From Rhodanobacter denitrificans (GTDB lineage Bacteria; Pseudomonadota; Gammaproteobacteria; Xanthomonadales; Rhodanobacteraceae), in assembly GCA_017848855.1 (NCBI GenBank), contig JAFIHF010000041.1:1-64000 (forward strand): DNA of 64,000 nt, read 5' to 3'. The notes beneath the pieces were generated by a model. It did not search any database. It worked only from the letters and a program-made list of their open reading frames with translations, and was not told the DNA's origin. Made by a program: the position numbers and the translations under genes. This document shows positions 1 to 8,162 of the stretch, piece by piece (position 1 is the stretch's first letter; the number at the start of each line of letters is the position of its first letter).

Positions 1-262
1 GCCGCTGCCGCGGCCCGAGCTACTTCTCTTTTGCTTGTCCAAAAGAGAAGTAGCCAAGAGAAAACGACACCCCGCGGCGACGCTTTCCGTCCCTCCATGG
101 ACGGAAAGTGCGTGAGCCGTGGCCGGGCTTTTCGGCCGGGCATCCTGCCCGGTCGAAAAGGCGAGCCCATCCGTGGGCTCGCCCGCTGCGCGGCCTGATC
201 GTCCACGGCTCACCGCCGCCGAGGGGCCCCCGGGAAAAGCGGCGCGCTCCTGCGCGCAGAAG
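1..262 (+). repeat. Multi-hairpin intergenic element, copy A1 (cut by window edge)
   Basis: The stretch contains no credible gene. It begins with a GC box (GCCGCTGCCGCGGCCCGAG) followed by a perfect 13-bp stem at 20-53 (CTACTTCTCTTTT, loop GCTTGTCC, matching arm). Further stems follow: one at 128-160 opening with CTTTTCG and closing with CGAAAAG, one at 161-182 (GCGAGCCCA, loop TCCG, TGGGCTCGC), and a terminal stem at 241-257 built on GCGCGC. The same order of boxes recurs at 397-680 (minus) and 52596-52948 (plus), and in shortened form at 53090-53250 (minus). Arm sequences differ between copies but stay complementary. The upstream part of the first box lies outside the window. Confidence 0.75.
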
Positions 263-269
263 CCAAAGC

Positions 270-315
270 CCCCTCACCCCGACCCTCTCCCCCAAGCGGA
301 GCTTGGGGGAGAGGG
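270..315. repeat. CTCTCCCC-type palindromic repeat
   Basis: CCCTCACCCCGACCCTCTCC runs into a long hairpin, CTCTCCCCCAAGC with a GGAG loop and the complementary arm ending GGGGGAGAG. The same CTCACCCC-N-CCTCTCCCC plus GGGGAGAGG design recurs at 5432-5470, 5530-5571, 16412-16460, 43456-43495, 43555-43592 and 52535-52575. This is a REP-like dispersed palindrome. Here it lies between the two inverted copies of the multi-hairpin element. Confidence 0.7.
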
Positions 316-342
316 AGTTGGTGCGGCGCGCGCTTCGGCTTT

Positions 343-396
343 GCTCGGCTCGGCTCGGCTTGGCTTTGCTGTTGCTGTTGCTGTTGCTGTTGCTTC
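343..396. repeat. Short tandem repeats (GCTCG)3 and (GCTGTT)4
   Basis: Three GCTCG units at 343-357 are followed by GCTTGGCTTT and then four exact GCTGTT units at 368-391. The array abuts the terminal stem of copy A2. The other copies carry only AGAAGCAACGGCC or AGAAGCC at that place, so the expansion is specific to this copy. Confidence 0.7.
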
Positions 397-680
397 TGCG
401 CGCTGGGAGCGCGCTGCTTTACCTGGGGCCCCTATGGCGCGGCGGGCGGGTGGAGGAAAGTCCGCAGGATGGCCCGCACGGATGCGGGCCAGTTTTTCGC
501 CGGCACACGGAGGTGCCGTCGAAAAACCCCGGAACCCGCCCGCGCACCCGCAGGGCAGGATGCCCGGAGGGCGCGCCATCGGGGTGCCGTTTCTCTTTGG
601 TTCCTTTCTCTTTGGGCAAGCAAAGAGAAAGGAACTCGGGCCGCGGCAGCGGCTCGAAACCGCTTTGTTCCTTGCGAAAG
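397..680 (-). repeat. Multi-hairpin intergenic element, copy A2 (inverted)
   Basis: Read on the minus strand this has the same box order as copy A1. The AAAGCGGTTTCGAG box and the GC box are followed by stem 1 at 601-634 (TTCCTTTCTCTTTG against CAAAGAGAAAGGAA), a linker, stem 3 at 492-527 (GTTTTTCG against CGAAAAAC with CGGCAC inside), stem 4 at 470-491 (TGGCCCGC against GCGGGCCA) and the terminal GCGCGC stem at 397-418. Compared with A1 both arms of stems 1, 3 and 4 have changed together. About 66 bp remain between this element and the 3' end of dnaE, and no gene is visible there. Confidence 0.75.
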
Positions 681-746
681 TGCGAGAGCAACAATCTCTC
701 TCCCGCCAGCGGACGAGGGCAAAGCACGCTCAGGCGACAGCGCCCG

Positions 747-3700
747 CTAGTCGCCACCCTTCACGATACGCAACCGCGCCGCCGCCACTCCCGGCAGCGC
801 GCGCACCGCGCGCAACAAATCGGGCACGGGGTCGACGCGCCAGTCTTCGCCCAGTTCCATGTCGGCCTGGGCGGTGGCGTTGTGGTAGCCGTGCAGGCTG
901 ACCCCGGCGCGGCCGCCGCGGTAGCCGGCGAGGGCCTGGCGCAGTTGTTCGGGGAAGCTGGGGGCGATGCCGTTGAGCTTCACCTGCAGCAGGCGCGCGT
1001 GGCGGCGGCAGGCGTCGGCGAGGGTGGTGGCGCTGCGGGCGCGTACCTGGAAGCCGCCGCCGGAGAAGTCGTCGATGCGCAGGCCGCCGTCGACGATCAG
1101 GATTTCGTCGCGCACCAGCAGCGGCGCGACCTGCTGGTAGAGCTCGCCGAAGAAGCTCACCTCGATCACGCCGGTGCCGTCTTCCAGCCGCACGAAGGCG
1201 TCGCTGTCGCCGCGTTTGCGCACGGCCACCACCATGCCGGCCACGGTCCATGGCGTGTCGGGGCCGCGGCGGAAGCGGTTGCCGTCGTCGCCGTCGTTCT
1301 TGCGCGGCTTGGGCGGTTGGTAGCGCGCGGCGATCTCGCCCAGCGGGCAGGTGGCGAGTTGGGCCAGTTCCTCGCGCCAGGGATCGACCGGGTGGCCGGA
1401 GAAGTAATGGCCGAGCGTGTCGCGCTCGCCCTGCAGTTTTTGTTCGAGCGGCCAGTCGGGCGCGGTGGGCAGCTCGATCTGCACCACCGGTGCGGCGCTG
1501 CCCATCGTGGCGCCGAACATGTCGTTCTGGCCGGACTGGCGGTCGCGCAGGTGCTGCTCGGCGGCCTTGATCGCGTCGGGCAGCTGCAGCATCAGGCTGG
1601 CGCGGTTGGGCGCCAGCGCGTCCAGCGCGCCGGAGAGGATCAGCGCTTCGAGCACGCGCCGGTTGAGCTTGGTGGGATCGACGCGGCGGCAGAAGTCGGC
1701 GAGGTCCTTGTAGGCGCCGCCGCGCCGGCGTTCCTCGACGATGGATTCGCAAGCGCCCTGGCCCACGCCCTTGATCGCGCCGAGGCCGTAGCGGATGACC
1801 TTCGGTTCCACCGCGACGAACATGAACTCCGAGGCGTTCACGTCCGGCGGCAGCACGGTGAGGCCGATCGCCTTCGACTCGTCGATGAAGGTCACCGCCT
1901 TGTCGGTGTTGTCCATGTCCGACGAGATCGTGGCGGCCATGAACTCGGCGGGGTAGTGTGCCTTCAGCCACGCGGTCTGGTAGCTGACCAGCGCATAGGC
2001 GGCGGCGTGCGACTTGTTGAAGCCGTAGCCGGCGAACTTCTCCATCACGTCGAAGATTTCGTCGGCCTTGTCGCTGCCGACGCCGTCCTTGGCCGCGCCT
2101 TCGCGGAACTTGGCGCGCTCCTTCGCCATCTCCTCGACTTTCTTCTTGCCCATCGCGCGGCGCAAGAGGTCGGCGCCGCCGAGCGTGTAGCCGCCCACGA
2201 TCTGCGCCATCTGCATCACCTGCTCCTGGTAGACCATGATGCCGTAGGTCTCTTTCAGGATCGGCTCGACGCGCGGGTCGGGGTATTCCACGTCCTCGCG
2301 GCCGTGCTTGCGCGCCACGAAGTTGGGGATCAGGTCCATCGGGCCGGGGCGGTACAGCGCGCCCAGGGCGATGAGGTCGTCGAAGCGGTCGGGCTTGGCG
2401 TCCTTCAGCATGCGCTGCATGCCCGAGGATTCGAACTGGAAGATCGCGACCGTCTTCGCCTTGGCGAAGATCTCGGCGTAGGTGTAGGCGTCGTCCAGCG
2501 GCAGCTTGGAAATATCCAGGGGTTCTTCGCCGCCCTGCGCCCGGCGCGCGTTGATCGCCTTCACCGCCCAGTCGATGATGGTGAGCGTGCGCAGGCCGAG
2601 GAAGTCGAACTTCACCAGGCCGACCGCTTCCACGTCGTCCTTGTCGTACTGGGTGACCACGCCGCCGCCGCCCGCTTCGCAGTACAGCGGCGCGAATTCG
2701 GTCAGCGGCTTGGGGCCGATCACCACGCCGCCGGCGTGCTTGCCCACGTTGCGGGTGAGGTTTTCCAGCTTCAGCGCGAGGTCGATCAGCGGGCGCGCCT
2801 CGTCCAGGTCCTGCTCGTACAGCTCGCAGAATTCCTTGACGACGCGCTCGGGCTCCTTCTTCGATTTCTCGGTGCGGCCCAGCGCGTCCGACAGCGTGAG
2901 GTCGAGCGGGCGTGGCGGGATCAGCTTGGCGATCTTGTCCACCGCGCCGTAGCCCATGCCCAGCACGCGGCCGGAGTCGCGCAGCACCGCCTTCGCCGCC
3001 ATCGAGCCGTAGGTGATGATCTGGCTGACGTGGTCGCGGCCGTACTTGCGCGCCACGTAGTCGATCACCTCGTCGCGGCGGTCCATGCAGAAGTCGATGT
3101 CGAAGTCCGGCATCGACACGCGTTCGGGGTTCAGGAAGCGCTCGAACAGCAGGTTGAACTGCAGCGGGTCGAGGTCGGTGATCTTCAGCACCCAGGCCAC
3201 CAGCGAGCCCGCGCCCGAGCCGCGGCCGGGGCCGACCGGAATGCCGTTCTGTTTGCCCCAGTTGATGAAGTCCGCCACGATCAGGAAGTAGCCGGGGAAG
3301 CCCATCTTGATGATGACGTCCAGCTCGCGTTCCAGCCGCGCCTCGTAGTCGGCGAGGGTGTGGCCCGCGGCCAGCGGCGCGTGGGCGAGGCGTTCCTTGA
3401 GGCCTTGCCGCGCCAGTTCGCGGATGTGGCTGTCGAGGTCGTAGCCTGCCGGTACCGGGAAGTCGGGCAGGTAGTAGGTGCCGAACTTCAGTTCCAGGTT
3501 GCAGCGCTTGGCCAGCTCGACGGTGTTTTCCAGCGCCTCGGGAATGTCCGCGAACAGCGCGGCCATTTCCTCGGGCGATTTCAGGTACTGCTGGTCGCTG
3601 TAGTCGTGCGGGCGCTTGGGATCGGCCAGCACGCGGCCCTGGTGGATGCACACGCGCGCCTCGTGCGCTTCGAAATCCTCGCGCTTGAGGAAGCGCACGT

Positions 3701-4295
3701 CGTTGCCGGCGAGCACCGGCAGGCCGAGTTCGGCGGCCAGTGCCAGCGCGGCGGTGTTCCACGCCTCCTCGCCCTCGCGGCCGCAGCGGGTGAGCTGCAG
3801 GTACAGGCGATCCGGGAACAGCCGCGCCAGCGGCCGCAGCTTCGCCAGCGCGGCGTCGTGGCCCTGCGCCAGCGCGCTGCGCGCCACTTCGCTCTCGCGG
3901 CCGAGCAGGGCGATCAGGCCGTCGGTGGCCGCGCTCGTCAGCCAGCCCGCATCGACCAGCGCGCGGCCGCCGTGCTGGCCTTCCTGCCAGGCGCGCGAGA
4001 CCAGGCGCGACAGGTTGAGGTAGCCCTCGCGGTGCTGGCACAGCAGGGTGAGCCGCCAGGGGCGCGGGTCGTCCAGCGCGGAGATCCACAGGTCGCTGCC
4101 GCAGATCGGCTTGATGCCGGCCGCGCTGCACGCCTTGTAGAACTTCACCAGCGCGAACATGTTGCATTCGTCGGTGAGCGCCACCGCCGGCATGCCCGCC
4201 TGCACGCAGGCGCCGACCAGCGCCTTGATGCGGATGGTCGAGTCGACCAGCGAATACTCGCTGTGCAGGTGGGTATGGACGAAGCGTGCGGGCAT
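747..4295 (-). CDS. dnaE: DNA polymerase III alpha subunit
   Basis: This is the replicative polymerase subunit that extends DNA at the fork in the Pol III holoenzyme. The 1182-residue protein is close to the roughly 1160 residues of the E. coli enzyme. An N-terminal PHP domain opens with HTHLHSEYSLVDST (7-20). The palm carries the metal-binding PDFDIDF (396-402). The fingers contain YGSMAAKAVLRDSGR. An OB-fold lies near the C-terminus (TPWTVAGMVVAV). The start is fixed by homology at MPARFVHTHLHSEYS. A 21-bp palindrome ends two bases upstream of the ATG and may fold over the ribosome-binding region. rnhB lies upstream on the same strand, as in many proteobacteria, with a small unknown gene between them. 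Confidence 0.97.
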   Translation of the reverse strand: MPARFVHTHLHSEYSLVDSTIRIKALVGACVQAGMPAVALTDECNMFALVKFYKACSAAGIKPICGSDLWISALDDPRPWRLTLLCQHREGYLNLSRLVSRAWQEGQHGGRALVDAGWLTSAATDGLIALLGRESEVARSALAQGHDAALAKLRPLARLFPDRLYLQLTRCGREGEEAWNTAALALAAELGLPVLAGNDVRFLKREDFEAHEARVCIHQGRVLADPKRPHDYSDQQYLKSPEEMAALFADIPEALENTVELAKRCNLELKFGTYYLPDFPVPAGYDLDSHIRELARQGLKERLAHAPLAAGHTLADYEARLERELDVIIKMGFPGYFLIVADFINWGKQNGIPVGPGRGSGAGSLVAWVLKITDLDPLQFNLLFERFLNPERVSMPDFDIDFCMDRRDEVIDYVARKYGRDHVSQIITYGSMAAKAVLRDSGRVLGMGYGAVDKIAKLIPPRPLDLTLSDALGRTEKSKKEPERVVKEFCELYEQDLDEARPLIDLALKLENLTRNVGKHAGGVVIGPKPLTEFAPLYCEAGGGGVVTQYDKDDVEAVGLVKFDFLGLRTLTIIDWAVKAINARRAQGGEEPLDISKLPLDDAYTYAEIFAKAKTVAIFQFESSGMQRMLKDAKPDRFDDLIALGALYRPGPMDLIPNFVARKHGREDVEYPDPRVEPILKETYGIMVYQEQVMQMAQIVGGYTLGGADLLRRAMGKKKVEEMAKERAKFREGAAKDGVGSDKADEIFDVMEKFAGYGFNKSHAAAYALVSYQTAWLKAHYPAEFMAATISSDMDNTDKAVTFIDESKAIGLTVLPPDVNASEFMFVAVEPKVIRYGLGAIKGVGQGACESIVEERRRGGAYKDLADFCRRVDPTKLNRRVLEALILSGALDALAPNRASLMLQLPDAIKAAEQHLRDRQSGQNDMFGATMGSAAPVVQIELPTAPDWPLEQKLQGERDTLGHYFSGHPVDPWREELAQLATCPLGEIAARYQPPKPRKNDGDDGNRFRRGPDTPWTVAGMVVAVRKRGDSDAFVRLEDGTGVIEVSFFGELYQQVAPLLVRDEILIVDGGLRIDDFSGGGFQVRARSATTLADACRRHARLLQVKLNGIAPSFPEQLRQALAGYRGGRAGVSLHGYHNATAQADMELGEDWRVDPVPDLLRAVRALPGVAAARLRIVKGGD

Positions 4296-4296
4296 G

Positions 4297-4317
4297 CGGA
4301 CTCACCGGGTGAGTCCG
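4297..4317 (-). promoter_or_regulatory. Palindrome immediately upstream of dnaE start
   Basis: CGGACTCACC-C-GGTGAGTCCG (minus strand) is a perfect 10-bp inverted repeat around one base. It ends one base before the dnaE ATG. In the transcript the 3' arm contains GGUGAG, the only Shine-Dalgarno-like stretch before the start, so a folded arm would mask it. It may act as a translational control hairpin or a DNA operator; the sequence cannot separate these. Confidence 0.5.
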
Positions 4318-4380
4318 GGAAGGCTAACCGTGGCGGGGATTGCTCACAAGCTTGACAGCATGTTTGTCACGCACGTGGGC

Positions 4381-4581
4381 TCAATCCACGACACGGAAGC
4401 GTTCGTCTTCTTCGCGTTCCACGTAGTGGTCGAGCGGCGGCACCGGCAGCGGCCGCAGGTTGTAGTCGGTGTGCGGCGCGGGCGGGACCGTGGCCTTGCC
4501 GGCTGGGGTGGCCGGCGGGGTGGGCGCGGCGGTGTCGACAGGCGACGGCGCGTCGGTCTTGGGACGATTCGGAAGCATCAT
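4381..4581 (-). CDS. Small proline-rich protein of unknown function
   Basis: A 66-residue reading frame begins MMLPNRPKTDAPSP. It is preceded by GGAG nine bases before the first ATG, which is why I chose this start over the longer frame. The middle is a Pro/Ala/Thr-rich low-complexity stretch. The C-terminus is acidic (DHYVEREEDERFRVVD) and looks like the conserved part. There is no signal peptide or membrane segment, and I recognise no family. It sits between dnaE and rnhB on the same strand. Codon use matches the neighbours, so it is plausibly expressed, but coding status is not certain. Confidence 0.5.
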   Translation of the reverse strand: MMLPNRPKTDAPSPVDTAAPTPPATPAGKATVPPAPHTDYNLRPLPVPPLDHYVEREEDERFRVVD

Positions 4582-4779
4582 GGCACGACTCCAGCGGTTC
4601 GTTGGCGCGGACGGCCGTGCGGTGGCGATGCCTGCCGCCGGCATGGCCGGTGCGTCCGTGCGGGCGATGATCCCGATGACTATGATGCGCCCGATCGCGG
4701 AAAAGTTGCATGCGATTTTTGCGCACGAATCCGCGGCTCCGGTGCGTCGTCTCGCACGTGCCGGACGCCGGAAAAACCG

Positions 4780-5388
4780 TCAGAACAGCACGCCCTGGTC
4801 GAGCAACTGGCGCACCGGCGCGAAACTCCGCCGATGCTGCGCACATGGTCCCAGCTGCCGCAGTGCGGCGAGGTGGGCCGGCGTGGGGTAGCCCTTGTGG
4901 ATGGCGAAACCGTAGCCGGGGTGGGCGCCGTCCAGCGCCACCATCAGACGGTCGCGGCTCACCTTGGCGAGGATCGAGGCGGCGCTGATCGCCGGCTCCA
5001 GCGCGTCGCCGCCCACGATGGCGCGGCCGGGGCAGGGCAGGTCCTTCGGCAGCTGGTTGCCGTCCACCAGCGCCTCGTGCGCGGCCGGCGCGAGACCGGC
5101 CACCGCGCGGCGCATGCCGGCCATGGTGGCCTGGAAGATGTTGAGGCGGTCGATCTCCTCCGCCTCCACCACGATCACGCAGTGCGCCAGCGCGCGTTCG
5201 ACGATCAGCGGGTACAGCGCTTCGCGTTTCTTCTCGCTGAGCTTCTTGGAATCGTCGAGGCCGGCGATGGGGCGGGCGGGGTCGAGGATCACGGCGGCTA
5301 CCACCACCGGGCCGGCCAGCGGGCCGCGGCCGGCTTCGTCCACCCCCGCTCTTAAAAAACCTTGGTTGGACGAAGTCGAGGTATTCAT
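4780..5388 (-). CDS. rnhB: Ribonuclease HII
   Basis: RNase HII cleaves RNA in RNA-DNA hybrids and nicks at single ribonucleotides misincorporated in DNA. The 202-residue protein carries the signature [11 protein letters not shown] at 17-27, whose first two residues are catalytic. It also has [19 protein letters not shown] and [10 protein letters not shown], which carry further active-site and substrate contacts. Length is typical. It lies downstream of lpxB on the same strand, an arrangement common in gammaproteobacteria. The gap to lpxB is filled by two palindromic repeats in inverted orientation. Confidence 0.95.
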   Translation of the reverse strand: MNTSTSSNQGFLRAGVDEAGRGPLAGPVVVAAVILDPARPIAGLDDSKKLSEKKREALYPLIVERALAHCVIVVEAEEIDRLNIFQATMAGMRRAVAGLAPAAHEALVDGNQLPKDLPCPGRAIVGGDALEPAISAASILAKVSRDRLMVALDGAHPGYGFAIHKGYPTPAHLAALRQLGPCAQHRRSFAPVRQLLDQGVLF

Positions 5389-5431
5389 GTGTGCCGAGAT
5401 GTTGGTGGGTGCAGAACCGCACGGCGCGTTC

Positions 5432-5571
5432 GCCTCCTCCCCTGCATGCAGGGGAGGATTGAGGTGGGGTCAATGCTTGCGGTTTAGCCATTCAAAGCGC
5501 GCTTCGACGGCAGCACTTTCGCCAGCGTGTCCCCTCACCCCAGCCCTCTCCCCGGAGGGGAGAGGGAGAAA
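5432..5571. repeat. Inverted pair of CTCTCCCC-type palindromes
   Basis: One unit at 5432-5470 (CTCCCCTGCATGCAGGGGAG then GATTGAGGTGGGG) and one at 5530-5571 (CCCCTCACCCCAGCCCTCTC then CCCGGAGGGGAGAGGG) face each other across about 60 bp. They occupy the lpxB-rnhB junction. Each unit folds on its own, and the two together could form a larger cruciform. Confidence 0.65.
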
Positions 5572-5573
5572 AG

Positions 5574-6806
5574 CTACGCACGCTCGCGCTCGATCAACTC
5601 CCCAATCGCCCCCGCCGCCACCTCCGCCGCGTTGCCGTCCAGATCCGCGCGCAAGGCCCGGTGCAGTTGCTCGAACGCCGCCACGATCGCGCCGCGGCGT
5701 TCGCTGTCGTTGAACAGGGCGAGCACGGCGTCGGCGAGTTTCGCGGCGGTGCAGTCGTCCTGCATCAGCTCGGGCGCCAGCACCACGCGCTCGCCCATGC
5801 CGCAGGCGCGGGCGAGGATGTTCGGCAGCGCGTAGACGTCGGTCTTGAGCAGGCGCAGCAGTTTCGCGATGCGGTAGCTGGCGGGCGCGACGCGGTAGCC
5901 CACCACCATCGGCCGCTTGGCCAGCATCGCCTCCAGCGTGGCGGTGCCGGAGGCCAACAGCACCACGTCGGCGGCCTGCATCGCCAGATGCGCCTGGCCG
6001 TCGAGCAACTGCAGGGCGTCGTCGTGGGCCTGCATGCCGCGCAGGCGCTCCAGCATGCGCGGGTTGGCGGCGGGGATCACCACGCGCAGGCCGGGCAGGG
6101 CGGCGGCCACGCGCCGCGCGGCGTCGAGGAAGGGTTCGCCCAGCCGGGCCAGTTCGCTGCCGCGGCTGCCGGGCAGCACGGCCAGCACCGGCGCGTCCTG
6201 CGGCAGTTGCAGCGCCTCGCGCGCGGCGGCGCGGTCGGAGACCAGCGGGAAGCGGTCGGCCAGCGGGTGGCCGGTGAAGCGCGCATCGACGCCGTGCTTC
6301 GCGTAGATCGCGGGCTCCATCGGGAACAGGCACAGCACGCGGTCGGCGGAGCGGCCGATCTTCGCGGCGCGGTGCTCGCGCCACGCCCACACCGAGGGGC
6401 TGACGTAATGCACGGTGCGCAGGCCGGCCCGCTTGAGGCGCTGCTCCACGCCGAGGTTGAAGTCCGGCGCGTCGATGCCGATCACCACGGCCGGTTTCGC
6501 GGCCAGCAGGCGCGCGACCAGCGCCTTGCGCAGCCTGAGCAGGCGCGGCAGGTGCGACACCACTTCGGCGAGGCCGAACAGCGACAGCTCGCGGATGTCG
6601 TACCAGGATTCGAAACCCTGCGCGGCCATGCGCTTGCCGCCGATGCCGACGAAGCGCGCGTGCGGGTAGCGGGCGCGCAGCGCCGCGATCAGGTCGGCGC
6701 CGAGCTGGTCGCCGGAGTCTTCGCCGGCGAGGAGGGCGATGAGAGGCCGGGACTCGGGACTCGGGACTCGGGACTCGGAGGGGGGCGCGGCGGTGCTCAT
6801 GCGCAC
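5574..6806 (-). CDS. lpxB: Lipid-A-disaccharide synthase
   Basis: LpxB joins UDP-2,3-diacylglucosamine and 2,3-diacylglucosamine-1-phosphate to give the lipid A disaccharide at the inner face of the inner membrane. The family core starts at LIALLAGEDSGDQLGA and continues with GIDAPDFN, HYVSPSVWAWR, LPGSRGSEL and LLASGTATLEAML. The 410-residue frame has about 20 extra N-terminal residues compared with E. coli. Part of these, [12 protein letters not shown], is encoded by four heptads of a dispersed repeat (6749-6776), so the repeat has become coding sequence. The start could be at 6806 or at the second Met (6800). It follows lpxA in the operon lpxD-fabZ-lpxA-lpxB. Confidence 0.94.
   Translation of the reverse strand: MRMSTAAPPSESRVPSPESRPLIALLAGEDSGDQLGADLIAALRARYPHARFVGIGGKRMAAQGFESWYDIRELSLFGLAEVVSHLPRLLRLRKALVARLLAAKPAVVIGIDAPDFNLGVEQRLKRAGLRTVHYVSPSVWAWREHRAAKIGRSADRVLCLFPMEPAIYAKHGVDARFTGHPLADRFPLVSDRAAAREALQLPQDAPVLAVLPGSRGSELARLGEPFLDAARRVAAALPGLRVVIPAANPRMLERLRGMQAHDDALQLLDGQAHLAMQAADVVLLASGTATLEAMLAKRPMVVGYRVAPASYRIAKLLRLLKTDVYALPNILARACGMGERVVLAPELMQDDCTAAKLADAVLALFNDSERRGAIVAAFEQLHRALRADLDGNAAEVAAGAIGELIERERA
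6749..6776. repeat. Heptad array (GGGACTC)4 inside lpxB 5' end
   Basis: Four exact GGGACTC units lie within the lpxB reading frame. The complementary array (CCCGAGT)4 lies at 6871-6898, so the two 28-bp arms face each other across about 94 bp containing the lpxB start codons. A change of one or two units would shift the reading frame, because seven is not a multiple of three. Confidence 0.85.
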
Positions 6807-6870
6807 AAGTTTAGCCGTTGGCCTGCGCAGCGATGGTGTTTGCGCGTTTGAGGCAGTATGCGACGCTTTT

Positions 6871-6898
6871 CCCGAGTCCCGAGTCCCGAGTCCCGAGT
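6871..6898. repeat. Heptad array (CCCGAGT)4 between lpxA and lpxB
   Basis: Four exact CCCGAGT units lie just after the lpxA stop codon (minus strand) and before lpxB. They are fully complementary to the array at 6749-6776. A longer array of ten units lies at 42565-42634, and short two-unit remnants occur near 14546 and 14634. Confidence 0.85.
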
Positions 6899-6903
6899 CC
6901 CGG

Positions 6904-7692
6904 CTATCGGGCGAGCGCCCTCTCGCTGCGGTCGATGAAATCCAGCATCTCGCGCACGTCGGCGCTGTCCTTCGCCTGCTGGGCGAGCTGCTCGCGCGCT
7001 TCGGCCTGGGACAGGCCGGCCATGTACAGGGTGCGGTAGGCGCGCTTGATCGCGCTGACGCGCGCGCCGTCGAAGCCGCGGCGCTTCAGGCCTTCGCTGT
7101 TGATGCCGCGCGGGCGGCCGTGCTGTTCGTTCGCCATCATCAGGAACGGCGGCACGTCGGAGCCGACCAGGCAGCCCATCGCGATGAAGGCGTGCGCGCC
7201 CACCTTGCAGAACTGGTGCACGCCGGCGTAGCCGGAGATGATCACCCAGTCGCCGATCTCCACGTGCCCGGCCAGCGCCGAGTAGTTGGAGAACACGGTG
7301 TGGTTGCCGATGCGGCAGTCGTGCGCGATGTGCACGTAGGCGAGCAGCCAGTTGTCGTCGCCGATGCGGGTGATGCCGCCGCCGTCGCCGGTGCCGCGGT
7401 TGATGGTGACGAACTCGCGGATCAGGTTGCGGTCGCCGATCACCAGCTCGGTGCGCTCGCCGGAGAATTTCTTGTCCTGCGGGTCGCCGCCGAGCGAGGC
7501 GAACTGCGCGATGCGGTTGTCGCGGCCGATCCGGGTCGGTCCTTCGATCACCACGTGCGGGCCGATCACGGTGCCGTCGCCGATCTCCACCTCGGCGCCG
7601 ATCACGCTGTAGGCGCCGATGGCGACGTTGGCGCCGATGCTCGCGCCCGGATCGACCTGTGCGGTGGGATGGATAGCCGCGGCCCGGCTCAT
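6904..7692 (-). CDS. lpxA: UDP-N-acetylglucosamine acyltransferase
   Basis: LpxA transfers a 3-hydroxyacyl chain from ACP to the 3-OH of UDP-GlcNAc, the first step of lipid A synthesis in the cytoplasm. The 262-residue product is a left-handed beta-helix built of hexapeptide repeats ([20 protein letters not shown] at its start). The conserved active region is [19 protein letters not shown]. An alpha-helical C-terminal domain follows. I chose the start at 7692 because its ATG overlaps the fabZ stop as ATGA and gives the usual family start; a longer in-frame start exists at 7713. The overlap implies translational coupling with fabZ. Confidence 0.95.
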   Translation of the reverse strand: MSRAAAIHPTAQVDPGASIGANVAIGAYSVIGAEVEIGDGTVIGPHVVIEGPTRIGRDNRIAQFASLGGDPQDKKFSGERTELVIGDRNLIREFVTINRGTGDGGGITRIGDDNWLLAYVHIAHDCRIGNHTVFSNYSALAGHVEIGDWVIISGYAGVHQFCKVGAHAFIAMGCLVGSDVPPFLMMANEQHGRPRGINSEGLKRRGFDGARVSAIKRAYRTLYMAGLSQAEAREQLAQQAKDSADVREMLDFIDRSERALAR

Positions 7693-8162
7693 TTGTCCGA
7701 CCTCGCCGCGCACATCAGTTCGCAGCTGGCCACTTCCTTGCCGTCCACCACGGTGCGCGCCGCGAACAGGCCCATGCCGCGCATCACGCGCTTCACCGAC
7801 ACCTCCAGCCGCAGCTGGTCGCCCGGCACCACCGGCGCGCTGAAGCGCGCGTTGTCCACCTTGACCAGGTAGAACAGCGCGCTTTCGGTGTTGCCCTTCA
7901 TGCGGTTGCTGAGCTGGGTGAGCAGGCCGGCGGCCTGCGCCATCGCCTCCACGATCAGCACGCCCGGCATCACCGGGTGGCCGGGGAAGTGGCCGTTGAA
8001 GAACGGCTCGTTGATGGTGACGTTCTTGATCGCCACCACGCTCTGGTCGGGCACCAGCTCGACCACGCGGTCGACCAGCAGGAACGGGTAGCGGTGCGGC
8101 AGGAGCTGCTGGATTCCTTCCACGCTCACCGGCAGGGTCACGGTCGCGGCGTTGTCATTCAT
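7689..8162 (-). CDS. fabZ: 3-hydroxyacyl-[ACP] dehydratase
   Basis: FabZ dehydrates 3-hydroxyacyl-ACP in fatty-acid elongation and so competes with LpxA and LpxD for hydroxyacyl-ACP. The 157-residue hot-dog-fold protein carries the motif [14 protein letters not shown] and the active-site segment [21 protein letters not shown], read in parts, with catalytic His and Glu. Length is typical. It overlaps lpxD by 8 bp and lpxA by 4 bp, so the three are coupled. Confidence 0.96.
   Translation of the reverse strand: MNDNAATVTLPVSVEGIQQLLPHRYPFLLVDRVVELVPDQSVVAIKNVTINEPFFNGHFPGHPVMPGVLIVEAMAQAAGLLTQLSNRMKGNTESALFYLVKVDNARFSAPVVPGDQLRLEVSVKRVMRGMGLFAARTVVDGKEVASCELMCAARSDK

Noticed and set aside
20-757. 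Several overlapping frames of 90-260 codons
   Set aside because: They arise from the structured repeats A1 and A2. Similar frames appear at 52.4-53.3 kb for the same reason, and none has a Shine-Dalgarno sequence or recognisable domain.
108-4355. Very long open frame on the plus strand (over 1400 codons)
   Set aside because: It runs antisense to dnaE, whose domains and motifs are unmistakable. GC-rich codon use leaves the opposite strand open. No homology is visible in it.
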